This document shows positions 16,323 to 25,244 of a DNA stretch of 64,000 nt, one piece after another (the first letter of the stretch is position 1; every line of letters begins with the position of its first letter). Made by a program: the position numbers and the translations under genes. Under the pieces are notes generated by a model that was not told the origin of the DNA, did not search any database, and was given only the letters and a program-made list of their open reading frames with translations. The stretch is from Luteibacter rhizovicinus DSM 16549 (GTDB lineage: Bacteria; Pseudomonadota; Gammaproteobacteria; Xanthomonadales; Rhodanobacteraceae), in NCBI RefSeq assembly GCF_001887595.1, contig NZ_CP017480.1, positions 1,826,001 to 1,890,000 of the forward strand. Reading direction: 5' to 3'.

Positions 16323-16934
16323 ATGTCCACGCTACTGCACATCGATTCCAGCCCGATGCTCGAAAATTCCGTCACCCGGCAGCTGTCCGCGGCGTTCGTG
16401 GACCAGTGGGTCGCCGCCAACCCCGGCGGTCGCGTGCTGACGCGTGACCTCTACGCCACGCCGATTCCCCCCATCGATGCGTCGTGGGTCAATGCCGTGC
16501 GCACGCAGGCGGACCAGCGGTCGGATGCGCAAACCCAGACGCTGGCGCTCTCGGATGCGCTGATCGCCGAACTGGAAGAGGCCAACGAATACGTGTTCGC
16601 CGTGCCGATGCATAACTTCGGGGTGCCCGCGATCTTCAAGCTGTGGATCGACCAGGTGGTGCGCGCCCAGCGCACGTTCTCGTATGGCGACGGGACGACG
16701 CCAGCGGGCCTGCTCACGGGCAAGAAGGCGACCTTCATCGTCGGCACCGGTGGCCCCCAGAGGGACGAATACAACTTCGTCGGCCCCTATCTGCAGACCA
16801 TGTTCGGCTTTCTCGGGGTGACGGATGCCACCTTGCTCACCGTGAACGGAACCATGGCGCTCAACTTCGGCGCCGATCGGGAGGCGTTCATGGCGCCGCA
16901 CCTGGAGACGGCCGCGGTACTCGCGCGCGCATAA
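16323..16934 (+). CDS. azoR: FMN-dependent NADH-azoreductase
   Basis: A 203-residue flavodoxin-like protein. The start MSTLLHIDSSPM gives the FMN phosphate-binding SS motif, followed by PMHNFGVPAIFKLWIDQVVR and FIVGTGGPQ, all typical of AzoR. The enzyme reduces quinones and azo compounds with NADH in two-electron steps and protects against thiol-reactive quinones. The start ATG 16323 is 8 bases after AGGAG. Control by the divergent TetR gene is suggested by the repeated sequence between them. Confidence 0.9.
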   Translation: MSTLLHIDSSPMLENSVTRQLSAAFVDQWVAANPGGRVLTRDLYATPIPPIDASWVNAVRTQADQRSDAQTQTLALSDALIAELEEANEYVFAVPMHNFGVPAIFKLWIDQVVRAQRTFSYGDGTTPAGLLTGKKATFIVGTGGPQRDEYNFVGPYLQTMFGFLGVTDATLLTVNGTMALNFGADREAFMAPHLETAAVLARA

Positions 16935-16960
16935 CGCTGGTTTGGAGCCTGGACTGCCCG

Positions 16961-17614
16961 CTACAGGGGCAGTTCCTCGCCGGCCTGTTCGCGGACGATG
17001 TACTCCGCGTACCAGTCCGGCCAGTTCTCGTCGTGTTTGCCGCCCGTGCGCTTCTCGTGCTCACCGTGTGCGGCACCCGCCCGCCGCAAGGCCGCTGCGA
17101 GGTCTTGCGACGAACGGAACGTCGTGGCGGCCTCTACCCGGCCGGGCGCACGCTGCGTGATTTCCTGGAACAACCAGCCATTGCCGTCCGGATCCTGGAA
17201 CGAGGCAAAGGAGCGATAACTGCTACGTGCCGGATCGACGCCGCCAATCCGTACCCGCCCGAAGAGATAGGGCTCGTCAGTCCCGGCATATACGCCAGCC
17301 GCATCGTGGAACACGTCGCTGATCGGTACGCCGCGATCGAGCAACTCCTGACGAGCCGCTTCGATATCGGAAACGATCAGGTAGAGGCCTTGCGCCGAAC
17401 CGGGAGCGGCGGCGGTGACGTTCTTGCCGAAAATCACGGAGCAGCCAGACCCCGGCGGCGTGAACTGGATGACGCGAAAGTAGCCGTCGTCGGAAGGGTA
17501 ATCGGCATCCAGTCGCCATCCCAGATCGCCGTAGAAGCGCTTGGCACGATCGACGTCGGCGACGGGAATGACGACGATCTCGAGTTTCATGTCCACACCA
17601 GCGTTAGCGTTCAT
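16961..17614 (-). CDS. VOC (glyoxalase/bleomycin-resistance fold) family protein
   Basis: A 217-residue protein. Residues 8-135 form one vicinal-oxygen-chelate module (VIPVADVDRAKRFYGDLGWR, RVIQFTPPGSGCSVIFG, FQDPDGNGWLFQEI). The C-terminal extension after about residue 145 is charged and ends with WYAEYIVREQAGEELPL, so it is longer than a simple VOC protein. GGAGG precedes ATG 17614 by five bases. Metal-dependent lyase, dioxygenase or binding function cannot be distinguished. Confidence 0.87.
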   Translation of the reverse strand: MNANAGVDMKLEIVVIPVADVDRAKRFYGDLGWRLDADYPSDDGYFRVIQFTPPGSGCSVIFGKNVTAAAPGSAQGLYLIVSDIEAARQELLDRGVPISDVFHDAAGVYAGTDEPYLFGRVRIGGVDPARSSYRSFASFQDPDGNGWLFQEITQRAPGRVEAATTFRSSQDLAAALRRAGAAHGEHEKRTGGKHDENWPDWYAEYIVREQAGEELPL

Positions 17615-17693
17615 GACAACCTCCGCCACTCAATTGCCACATTCTCGTCGTTGTCCGACCCCGATTTATTGCAACGATGAGCGCCCGTTTCCC

Positions 17694-18686
17694 ATGAATG
17701 GCTTACCGATGTTGATGCAGACGCTTCGTGCCCTGGTCCTTTCACTTGCCGTCGGCTCAGCCTTCGCCGCGCCCGTCGATACGCGCTTGCAGGCATCCCT
17801 CGACCGCATCGCCAGCGAGGCGCGCCCGGGCACGCTCGGTATCGTCGTCATGGATCCTTCAACCGGAAAGTCGATCAAGGTGAACGACGGCCGCAGCTAC
17901 CTGATGATGAGCGCGTTCAAGGCGCCCATCGCCGCCGCGGTGCTGGCGCGCGTCGACAGCGGCGAACTGAAGCTCGATCAAAAAGTTCACCTGGTCCCGG
18001 CGGACATCGTCCCCGGCTCGGCCGTACCGTCGCTCGGCAAGCGGCTCGAGGCCGGTCCACTGGATGTGTCCGTTGAAGAAGTCCTTCGTGCCGCGGTGAC
18101 CCAGAGTGACAACACGGCCGTCGACGCACTGCTCCGGTTGCTTGGCGGCGGTCATGCAGCCACGGCGTTCCTCGAGAGCAAGGGCGTTCACGGCATGCGC
18201 ATCGACATGGGCGAGCGCGAGCTGAGCCTGATGTTGAACGGTCTCAAGCCTGGCGAGCAGCCTGTCGCCGGCGAGTCCGACGAAGCAGCCAACGCGCGCG
18301 AGAAGAAGGGCTTCCAGGCGGTGCTGGCCAGCAAGGTCGACTCGACGACCCTCGATGCTGCCGCGACCTTCCTCGACAAGCTCCAGTCCGGCGCGCTGGT
18401 GTCGTCATCGTCGACAAACATGTTGCTCGGCATGATGACGGCGCAGGTCATTCCCAACCGCGTTCGTGCGGGGCTGCCCGTTGGCTTCCAGCTGGCCGAC
18501 AAAACGGGTACCGCCGGAACCTACGACGACCGCCTGGGCGCGTGGAACGACATGGGTATCGTCACCGCACCGAATGGTCGTCGCATGGTCGTCGCCGTCT
18601 TCCTGAGCGATTCGCCTGCGAAACCGAAACAGGCCGACGCATGGTTCGCGGAAATCGGGAAGGCCGTGGCTGCGTCGATGCAGTGA
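17694..18686 (+). CDS. Class A beta-lactamase
   Basis: A 330-residue serine beta-lactamase with a signal peptide (about residues 1-25, cleavage after AFA) and the motifs SAFK (73-76), SDN (138-140) and KTG (270-272). Aligning TAFLESKGVHGMRID with TEM's omega-loop entry puts Glu174 at Ambler 166. Position 170 then holds Ser178 instead of Asn, and position 164 holds Met172 instead of Arg. The omega loop also carries an insertion of roughly 25 residues (GEQPVAGESDEAANAREKKG). The enzyme acts in the periplasm on penicillins or cephalosporins; its exact spectrum is unknown. The start is ambiguous between ATG 17694 and 17709, and no ampR-like regulator is adjacent. Confidence 0.9.
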   Translation: MNGLPMLMQTLRALVLSLAVGSAFAAPVDTRLQASLDRIASEARPGTLGIVVMDPSTGKSIKVNDGRSYLMMSAFKAPIAAAVLARVDSGELKLDQKVHLVPADIVPGSAVPSLGKRLEAGPLDVSVEEVLRAAVTQSDNTAVDALLRLLGGGHAATAFLESKGVHGMRIDMGERELSLMLNGLKPGEQPVAGESDEAANAREKKGFQAVLASKVDSTTLDAAATFLDKLQSGALVSSSSTNMLLGMMTAQVIPNRVRAGLPVGFQLADKTGTAGTYDDRLGAWNDMGIVTAPNGRRMVVAVFLSDSPAKPKQADAWFAEIGKAVAASMQ

Positions 18687-18728
18687 GACCCGATATAGTC
18701 GGGGCCTCACGCATTCCGGGATAGGCCC

Positions 18729-19232
18729 ATGAAAACGTCGTTCGTCCTTCGTACGATCTTGCAGACATGCGTTCTCGCCGCGACGGTAGTCGCAAGTGGT
18801 GCCAGCGCCCAGAGTGCTCCCGCCAAGCCGCCCGCCATCGAAGCCTTCGGCAAGGGCGTACAGATCTACACCTGCAAGGCCGTCGCAGCGAATTACGCCT
18901 GGACGCTGAAAGCACCCGAGGCGACGTTGAGCGACGTCAAAGGCAACGTCATCGGCAAGCACTTCGCGGGGCCGAGCTGGCAGGCGAACGATGGCAGCAC
19001 GGTGGTCGGCGAAGCGTTGAACGCGTCGCCGTCACCGGACACCGGCGCCATTCCCTGGCTCGTCATTCATGCGAAGTCGACGACAGGCAGTGGCGTGCTG
19101 AGCAAGGTCGCGTATGTCGTGCGTACGCGCACGGAGGGCGGCGTGGCACCTGCGACGGGTTGCGATGCCAGTCACGCCGACGCGGAGGTTCGCGTGCCTT
19201 ATAGCGCGGTGTACCTTTTCTTTCCGGGTTAG
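18729..19232 (+). CDS. Exported DUF3455 protein
   Basis: A 167-residue protein with a signal peptide (about 28 residues, ending SGASAQ) and the conserved DUF3455 pattern: YTCKA, YAWTLKAPEATL, GKHFAGPSWQANDGS, IPWLVIHAKS, GGVAPATGCD and RVPYSAVYLFF. Two conserved cysteines could form a disulfide. The family is common in soil bacteria and fungi and its function is unknown. It lies 42 bp after the beta-lactamase gene in the same direction. Its stop overlaps the convergent MocR gene by 4 bp. Confidence 0.85.
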   Translation: MKTSFVLRTILQTCVLAATVVASGASAQSAPAKPPAIEAFGKGVQIYTCKAVAANYAWTLKAPEATLSDVKGNVIGKHFAGPSWQANDGSTVVGEALNASPSPDTGAIPWLVIHAKSTTGSGVLSKVAYVVRTRTEGGVAPATGCDASHADAEVRVPYSAVYLFFPG

Positions 19233-20752
19233 GGACCGGCAACCGCCACATAGGCCTCGGCAAGCCGGACCCCGGCGCGTTTGAGGTTCGCCTCCGATAC
19301 GCCGGCGTAGCTCAGTACCAAGGTGACGTGATCCGGTGGTATCCGGTGAAAGCGTTCGGCGGAGCGGACGCGTACGCCGCGCTTCAGTGCCTCGGCCATC
19401 AGTGCGCCGGTGGCACTGCGCGGCAGCCGGGGCAAGTGGATGAATAGCGATCCGCCCGCCACCGATCCGGTGACTGTCATGGTGTCGCCGAGACGCTCGT
19501 GTAGCGCACCATGCAATAGGCGGTGACGAGGAGCCAGGCCATGCGCGATACGTCGCAGATCGCGCAGATACTGGCCGCTGCCGATGCACGCAGCGAGCAC
19601 GTGCTGTTGCATCGAGATGCTGCCACGATCGGCCAGCCACTTCACCGCCAGGAAGCGCTCACGCAGCGCGCGCGGCACCAGCATGTAACCGAGCTGCAAG
19701 GCGGGAAACATGGAGCGTGCAAAGCTGCTGACGTGGATCACCCGGCCGTGGCGATCCAGCGACCACAACGACGGCGAGGTGCGCACGCCGAAACGGTGCT
19801 CGCAATCGAAGTCGTCCTCCACCAGGCACGCATCGTTCGCGTAGGCCCACTGCAGAAGCGCCCTGCGTCGATCCTCGGTCATGACGACGCCGGTCGGGAA
19901 CTGGAAGGAGGGGGCCACGTTGACCAGCCGCACGCCATCCAGCGTCGCCGCGTGGCGATCGATGTCCATACCGTCAGGGCCGACCGTACACGGGACGATC
20001 CGCGTTCCCACCGCTTCATAGGTGTGGCGGACGCTCCAGTGGCAGGGTTCTTCCACGCCGACGATGTCACCTTCGTCGAGCAGGACGCGGGCGATGAGAT
20101 CGCGTGCCTGCTGCGCGCCGCTGACGATAAGAATGTCGTCCGGGTCGACCTCCATGGCGCGCTCGACGCTCAGATACCCGGCCACGGCCTTGCGCAGATC
20201 GATAGCGCCTTGCAGCTCGGGGAAGTCGGGCACGTGGCGACGGCGCAGCAACGCTGTCAGGTTCTGCACCCATGCCTTGAGGCTACGCGGGTCTGACGCT
20301 ACGCGAGGTTGCGCAAGATCGATCACGTTGTCCTCGGGCGCGGACGCTTCCAGCATCGGTGCGGCAGGCAGTTCGGCCCGCTGGGCCAGGCGAGACAAGC
20401 GCACCTCTCCCGGCGCCTCGCTCTGTTCCTCAGCGCGTGCCTCGCGTGCCGACACGGCGGCGGGTCGAGCACTCACGTACGTGCCGCTGCCCGAGCGCGA
20501 GTCAAGGTAGCCCTCGCTTTCCAACTGGTCGTAAGCCATCAGCACGACCGTGCGGGAAACGCCCAGGGCAACGGCCATCGAGCGGCTTCCGGGCAGGCGC
20601 GCGCCCACCTGGAAGCGCCCTGAATCGATATCCCGCCCGATCGACTCGGCGACCTGGACGTACATGGGATCGTCGGCTTTCCCCCGTTCCGGCATCCGGG
20701 GCTCACGCGACAGTTCGAAGTGGTCACATCGGAAAAGCTCGCGACCGGTCAT
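19229..20752 (-). CDS. MocR-type regulator (GntR HTH + aminotransferase fold) without the PLP lysine
   Basis: A 507-residue protein. The GntR winged helix spans about residues 30-95 (VGARLPGSRSMAVALGVSRTVV), followed by an Ala/Glu-rich linker and an aminotransferase class I fold from about residue 140 (ILIVSGAQQARDLI, EDDFDCEHRF). In MocR/PdxR proteins PLP is held by the lysine of an SFSKxxFP motif. Here that segment is SSFARSMFP with Arg346 in the lysine position, and the usual PSHQFPTG is PSFQFPTG. It therefore probably does not form the internal aldimine. It is divergent from the exported hydrolase at 20821, a plausible target. Confidence 0.87.
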   Translation of the reverse strand: MTGRELFRCDHFELSREPRMPERGKADDPMYVQVAESIGRDIDSGRFQVGARLPGSRSMAVALGVSRTVVLMAYDQLESEGYLDSRSGSGTYVSARPAAVSAREARAEEQSEAPGEVRLSRLAQRAELPAAPMLEASAPEDNVIDLAQPRVASDPRSLKAWVQNLTALLRRRHVPDFPELQGAIDLRKAVAGYLSVERAMEVDPDDILIVSGAQQARDLIARVLLDEGDIVGVEEPCHWSVRHTYEAVGTRIVPCTVGPDGMDIDRHAATLDGVRLVNVAPSFQFPTGVVMTEDRRRALLQWAYANDACLVEDDFDCEHRFGVRTSPSLWSLDRHGRVIHVSSFARSMFPALQLGYMLVPRALRERFLAVKWLADRGSISMQQHVLAACIGSGQYLRDLRRIAHGLAPRHRLLHGALHERLGDTMTVTGSVAGGSLFIHLPRLPRSATGALMAEALKRGVRVRSAERFHRIPPDHVTLVLSYAGVSEANLKRAGVRLAEAYVAVAGP

Positions 20753-20820
20753 TTACGACTCCCCCTTGCCCTGAACATCATCGCGTCTACGCAGGCTGAA
20801 CTGACCAAGGATGCATCAAA

Positions 20821-22464
20821 ATGAAGCGCTTTTTGTTGACCGCGCCCAGGCTGTTGGCGCTGATCGGTTGCATGGCGTGTCCGGGACTGGCGAGCGCCCA
20901 TGGTATCGACGATCACAGCAGTGATCCGGCCTACGCCAGGTACTACCACCAGCAGGTCAACTGGGGCGGTTGCCCACCCTCGCTGTTCACCGATGGCAGC
21001 ACCATCCAGTGCGCCTTGATCACGGTACCCGTCGACTGGGCAGACCCCCGCCAGGGCGATATCACCATCGGAATTTCCAGGCCGCTCAACCCGCAGCCGT
21101 ATACCCGCCTGCTGTTGGTGAACGCCGGTGGCCCGGATAACTCCAGCGCTTCGCAGGCGGAGATGCTGGAGCAGTTGCAGCCCCAGGTCATGGTCGATCA
21201 CCTGGTGGTCGGCGTCGATCTGCGTGGCATTACCGACGGTACCGGTACCCAGGTGAGCTGTGACTACGCGTCGCGCACTGGTGCCGAGAATTTCATGGAC
21301 GGCGACAGCCGCAACCCGACCGCGGCCAGCTTGCGGGCGCAGCAGACCTGGTGGAACCGGTCGATGCGTACCTGCCTGCAGCAACATGCCGCCTTCCTGA
21401 AAGGTATCAGCACACCCAACCACGTTCGCGACCTGAACCTCGTGCGGGCCGTGTTGGGCTTTCGTCGTGCCGACCTGATGGGTATCTCGAGCGGGAGCAG
21501 CCTGATGGCGTATGCGGACCGCATGTTCCCCGACACCTTCGATCGCGTCGTGCTCGACAGCAACATGAACTGGGTGCACCTGGACTGGGAACGGCAATCG
21601 TTGAAGCGCATCGCGATGGACCAGCTGAACATCCAGCAGGCCTTCATCCCGTTCATCTCACGCCACGACGACCAGTTCCACATGGGTACGACGCCGCAGA
21701 ACGTGTTGACGACGTTCCAGCAGATTTACCAGGCGACCTCGCAGCACCGCATGGGCAGCGTCACGCCGGACCAGGCACTGGGTGCGTTGGACGGCACGGG
21801 CATGTGGGTGTTCTGGGATCTGCTGGTCTCGCCGTCGCTGGGCGCGATGTCACAGGCACTGGATGGCGATCCGGCGCACATCGCAGCCGCCGAGCAGATG
21901 GCGGCGGCCACCTATGCCGACCTGCGCGTGCTGCCCAGTTTCAACCCGATGCAGTTCGCCCTGCAGTGCAACGACTCCGGCTCCACCGATCCGCGCAGCA
22001 TCAACCAGAAGATCGCGGACGTACGTACCTATTGGGCCATCGGTGCATCCACCTTGATCGACAACTGCGAGAACTGGCCGTGGCAGCCTGTGCTCGATCG
22101 CGTGCTGGAAGCGCGCACGACGGTGCATGCCTTGATGTTGCAGGACGAATTCGACCCGTCCACGCCGTACTCGGAAGCGCTGAAGGATCGCCTGGATAGC
22201 GGTAATGCCTCGCGGATGGTGCTGGTCAACAACGCGACGACGCACGGCGTCATGTATGACGACAACGCCTGCACCCGCAGCACGGAGTTTGCTTATCTGA
22301 ACGCCGGTGTCATGCCGGTCAGGGATGTGGTCTGCCAGGCCCAGCCGATGCACTCGTTCGCCATGCAGGACACCGTGACGTATGAATACGGTTACCCGGC
22401 ATCGGGTGCGTGGTTGCCGCGACCGCCACCGGTCCAGCAGGTGAGCTGGTTGTTGGTTCCCTGA
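20821..22464 (+). CDS. Exported alpha/beta hydrolase of the tripeptidyl-aminopeptidase type
   Basis: A 547-residue exported protein (signal peptide to about residue 26, LASA|HG). Its organisation matches SlpD/SlpE-type tripeptidyl aminopeptidases: NWGGCPP and CALITVPVDWADP near the N-terminus, oxyanion-side VNAGGPD (100-106), nucleophile elbow GISSGS (Ser223), a helical cap, and a C-terminal part with QDEFDPSTPYSEA and TTHGVMYDDNAC holding the probable Asp and His. Several cysteine pairs suit the periplasm. It probably releases short peptides from N-termini. It is divergent from the MocR gene with a 68-bp spacer. Confidence 0.82.
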   Translation: MKRFLLTAPRLLALIGCMACPGLASAHGIDDHSSDPAYARYYHQQVNWGGCPPSLFTDGSTIQCALITVPVDWADPRQGDITIGISRPLNPQPYTRLLLVNAGGPDNSSASQAEMLEQLQPQVMVDHLVVGVDLRGITDGTGTQVSCDYASRTGAENFMDGDSRNPTAASLRAQQTWWNRSMRTCLQQHAAFLKGISTPNHVRDLNLVRAVLGFRRADLMGISSGSSLMAYADRMFPDTFDRVVLDSNMNWVHLDWERQSLKRIAMDQLNIQQAFIPFISRHDDQFHMGTTPQNVLTTFQQIYQATSQHRMGSVTPDQALGALDGTGMWVFWDLLVSPSLGAMSQALDGDPAHIAAAEQMAAATYADLRVLPSFNPMQFALQCNDSGSTDPRSINQKIADVRTYWAIGASTLIDNCENWPWQPVLDRVLEARTTVHALMLQDEFDPSTPYSEALKDRLDSGNASRMVLVNNATTHGVMYDDNACTRSTEFAYLNAGVMPVRDVVCQAQPMHSFAMQDTVTYEYGYPASGAWLPRPPPVQQVSWLLVP

Positions 22465-22467
22465 GCG

Positions 22468-23715
22468 TCAGACCGAACGGATCGCGACCACGGGGGGCAC
22501 TTTGGCTGCATAGGAAGCCGGCCCCCATACCGCCAGCTGGCCAAGCACCCACAGCACGAGGGCGCCGAGCAGCGGCACGTAGAACGGCATGAGCTGAAGT
22601 GGGTAGACCTTCATCAGCTCGACATTCGCAAGTACCGCGAGAGCGATGCCGAGGATCACACCCGCGCTGACGATCACGAAGTTCTCGGCGTGGAAGTAGC
22701 GCAGGATGTCACCGGCGGTAGCACCGAGAGAGCGGCGAATCCCGATCTGCATGCGCCGCTGGCTGACCCAGAAGCTGCTCAGTCCCACGATGCCGCCTGC
22801 TGTAGCCAGCAACAGCAATCCGCAGACGACACTCAACAACGTCGCGACGCTGCGGTCCGTCGCATAGGCGTGCTGGCGTGCCTCGGCAAGGGTAACGACA
22901 CCCTGCTTCGGGTCGACGATGCGCATGCCACCACGCGGTTCGAGCGACTTCAACGCGGCGGCGATCACGGGTGCCATGGCGGTCGATTGGGTACGCACCA
23001 GATAAACCACGCTCTCCGGATCGCTCGAGCGGGCCGGGATCAGCAGGCTGTCGTCGTCCAGGGTGTGTGTCGTGGTGAGAGGCGACTGGAGGCTGGCAAG
23101 GATGCCAATAATCGTCGTCGGCCCACCCGGGAGATAAACCGTCTTGCCGAGAGCCGAGCTGTCCGGAAAGAGCTTGCCTGCGAGGCTTCGCGTGATGATG
23201 ACGCCCGGGGCAGCCATCGCGCCATCAGGATGGATCGTGGTGATCTCATCGGGATGGAAATTACGCCCCTCTTCCAATACGACACCCAGGGTAGGGATGG
23301 CGTGGTCATCGGCGAGGTAGACGATGCCCAGCGGCGGGCGAGTGGTCTGATCCGCCTGGAGCTTCAGACCCGCCAGGCGGACGCCATAGTTCTCCAGTGG
23401 GTAGGCCTGGCTCGAGAACACGTCACGCACGCCCGAGACATGACGCAACGCGTCCAGGTCCGCGCGGATGTTGGCATCGATCTGTGTCGCGGTCAGCCCG
23501 CTCTTCCACCCGCTACGAATCGCGAAGAGGTGCGACTCATCCGTTCCGGACGGCCGGGAAATGTGGACGACGCGGGTCGCTACGATGAAGAATGCATTCG
23601 ACGCGACGGCCAGCGTCAGTGCCACCTGCAGCACGATGAGCACGGTGGAGACCTTATGCCGGGTCAGCGCCGAAAGAATCGGGCGCAGTTGCATGAGTGC
23701 GCGGGTCAGTGCCAT
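22468..23715 (-). CDS. ABC transporter permease, FtsX/MacB family
   Basis: A 415-residue membrane protein with one N-terminal transmembrane helix (about residues 20-42), a large periplasmic MacB-like core domain of about 240 residues, and three C-terminal helices carrying the FtsX domain (LLLATAGGIVGLSSFWVSQRRMQIGIRRSLGA). It lies 10 bp after the second permease gene, so the two form an operon and probably a heterodimer. No ATP-binding subunit is encoded next to them. Likely role: lipoprotein, peptide or small-molecule extrusion, as in MacB-type machines. Confidence 0.86.
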   Translation of the reverse strand: MALTRALMQLRPILSALTRHKVSTVLIVLQVALTLAVASNAFFIVATRVVHISRPSGTDESHLFAIRSGWKSGLTATQIDANIRADLDALRHVSGVRDVFSSQAYPLENYGVRLAGLKLQADQTTRPPLGIVYLADDHAIPTLGVVLEEGRNFHPDEITTIHPDGAMAAPGVIITRSLAGKLFPDSSALGKTVYLPGGPTTIIGILASLQSPLTTTHTLDDDSLLIPARSSDPESVVYLVRTQSTAMAPVIAAALKSLEPRGGMRIVDPKQGVVTLAEARQHAYATDRSVATLLSVVCGLLLLATAGGIVGLSSFWVSQRRMQIGIRRSLGATAGDILRYFHAENFVIVSAGVILGIALAVLANVELMKVYPLQLMPFYVPLLGALVLWVLGQLAVWGPASYAAKVPPVVAIRSV

Positions 23716-23725
23716 GTCAGCGTCC

Positions 23726-25054
23726 TCACGGATTGATCTTGATCTGCCAGGCGGGCTCGGTCTGCGCCGCCCGCCAGGTCGGGTACAGCGCGGAAACTAC
23801 CGTGGCCGCGACCGACAGGAGCACGGTCAATCCGACGAGCGATGCATCGACGCTTACCAGTCGCGCGATATTCGGCTCGAAGAGTCCTCCGATGCCCCAG
23901 AGTCCCAGCAAGGTCAGCGCCACGCCGGCGAGGCCGCCGACGAAGCCCACGCTGGCTCCCTCGATGAGAAACTGGCGGTACACGGACGCGCGCGATGCGC
24001 CCAGCGCGCGTCGGATGCCGATCTCGGGCGCCCGCCGCATGAACCGGGCGAGCATGAGACCGACGACATTCACCAGCACGATAAGCAGGAAGCTGGCAGA
24101 CACCAGCATGGACAAGGACGATGCCTTGGGTGTGATGCGCAGATAGGCCATCCAGTCCACCAAGTCATGCAGATCGACATTCGGTGGCCAGGCAAACCTG
24201 CCGAGACGCTGCTGCTCTTCAGCGTAATGGCGCAGGTACTCGCGGTAGCTCACGACATCCGCGGCCGTCGGCAGCTCGACCCAGGCGGCGATACGCTCGC
24301 ATTCGCCGTGAAGGTACGCGTCCCAGTTCGCTGTATCCACGGCGCCGGAATCCACCGGGCAGTTGGAGTACTTGCTGTCCTTCTTCATATCGGTCGCGCG
24401 AGTGAACGGAATATAGACATCGCCCACATCGTCGAACGCGCCCGCAGCTCCAACAACGGCGGTGTCGAAGAAGCGCGGTTTGGGATTCCAGTCGTCGAGG
24501 ACGCCGGCCACCTGGAAGGCCTTCCCGTCGAGGCGAAGCACCTGACCGACGCTGTTCCGACCACTGAACAGTTTCTCGTTCAAGGCCCCACTGATCACAA
24601 CGACGGAGGCGTGGCCGGTGTCGTCGTGCGGCGCCCAGCCGCTACCAAACCGGAACGGCACGTCGAACATCGGGAAAAAGTCGGCGGTGACGGCATCGCC
24701 GGTCATCGACAGGGCGGGGATCGACGGATCGTTGGACTCGACGCCCCACTTGGTCGGATAGACCAGGGCTTGCCGTTTTGCCTTGCCCGCCTGCCAGAGC
24801 GCCACCGCATCGGTATAGCTCAGCATCTCGGGTGGCTGGCCCTGAAACGTGTGCGCCGGCCCGGCGTTGTCGATCTGTGGCGCATACAGTCGCGAAGACC
24901 GGGCGGGAAGCGGGTCGCTGGTGGTCGCGCGGAATACCGCATACGAGACCATGCAGGCCGAAACACCAAAGGCCAGTAAGGCGACAACGAGTGCCGTCAG
25001 TGCCTTGCTTCGCCTGCTACTGCGCAACGCGAGTGCGACGTAGTGTGCCCACAT
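23726..25054 (-). CDS. ABC transporter permease, FtsX/MacB family
   Basis: A 442-residue membrane protein with the same layout as its neighbour: an N-terminal helix (LTALVVALLAFGVSACMVSY), a long periplasmic domain, and C-terminal helices with the FtsX signature ARFMRRAPEIGIRRALGASR. GGAAGG about eight bases upstream supports ATG 25054 over the longer frame. It is the first gene of the two-permease operon. The usual third partner, a MacB/LolD-type ATPase, is absent both upstream (a divergent methyltransferase gene) and downstream, so it must be encoded elsewhere or has been lost. Confidence 0.86.
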   Translation of the reverse strand: MWAHYVALALRSSRRSKALTALVVALLAFGVSACMVSYAVFRATTSDPLPARSSRLYAPQIDNAGPAHTFQGQPPEMLSYTDAVALWQAGKAKRQALVYPTKWGVESNDPSIPALSMTGDAVTADFFPMFDVPFRFGSGWAPHDDTGHASVVVISGALNEKLFSGRNSVGQVLRLDGKAFQVAGVLDDWNPKPRFFDTAVVGAAGAFDDVGDVYIPFTRATDMKKDSKYSNCPVDSGAVDTANWDAYLHGECERIAAWVELPTAADVVSYREYLRHYAEEQQRLGRFAWPPNVDLHDLVDWMAYLRITPKASSLSMLVSASFLLIVLVNVVGLMLARFMRRAPEIGIRRALGASRASVYRQFLIEGASVGFVGGLAGVALTLLGLWGIGGLFEPNIARLVSVDASLVGLTVLLSVAATVVSALYPTWRAAQTEPAWQIKINP

Positions 25055-25244
25055 AGACAGTGCCTTCCCTGGGTTCCCAGCGCGCATGTTGCACAGGACT
25101 CCTGCCCTATTTCAACCGGCTGAGTGCCTATGGCTCCGTGGTGTGAGTTCACCCTACAATCGCGGCACACCAAGGGATGGCCGCAGGGGGCTTCATGTGG
25201 TCGCGAGTCGGAATGCGTAGCATCCCTTCCTGGACCCCGGTGTC

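Noticed and set aside
18684..18711. Hairpin GTGAGACCCGA / TCGGGGCCTCAC just after the beta-lactamase gene as terminator
   Set aside because: The stem is imperfect and not followed by a T-run, and the next gene is close in the same direction; not strong enough to annotate.
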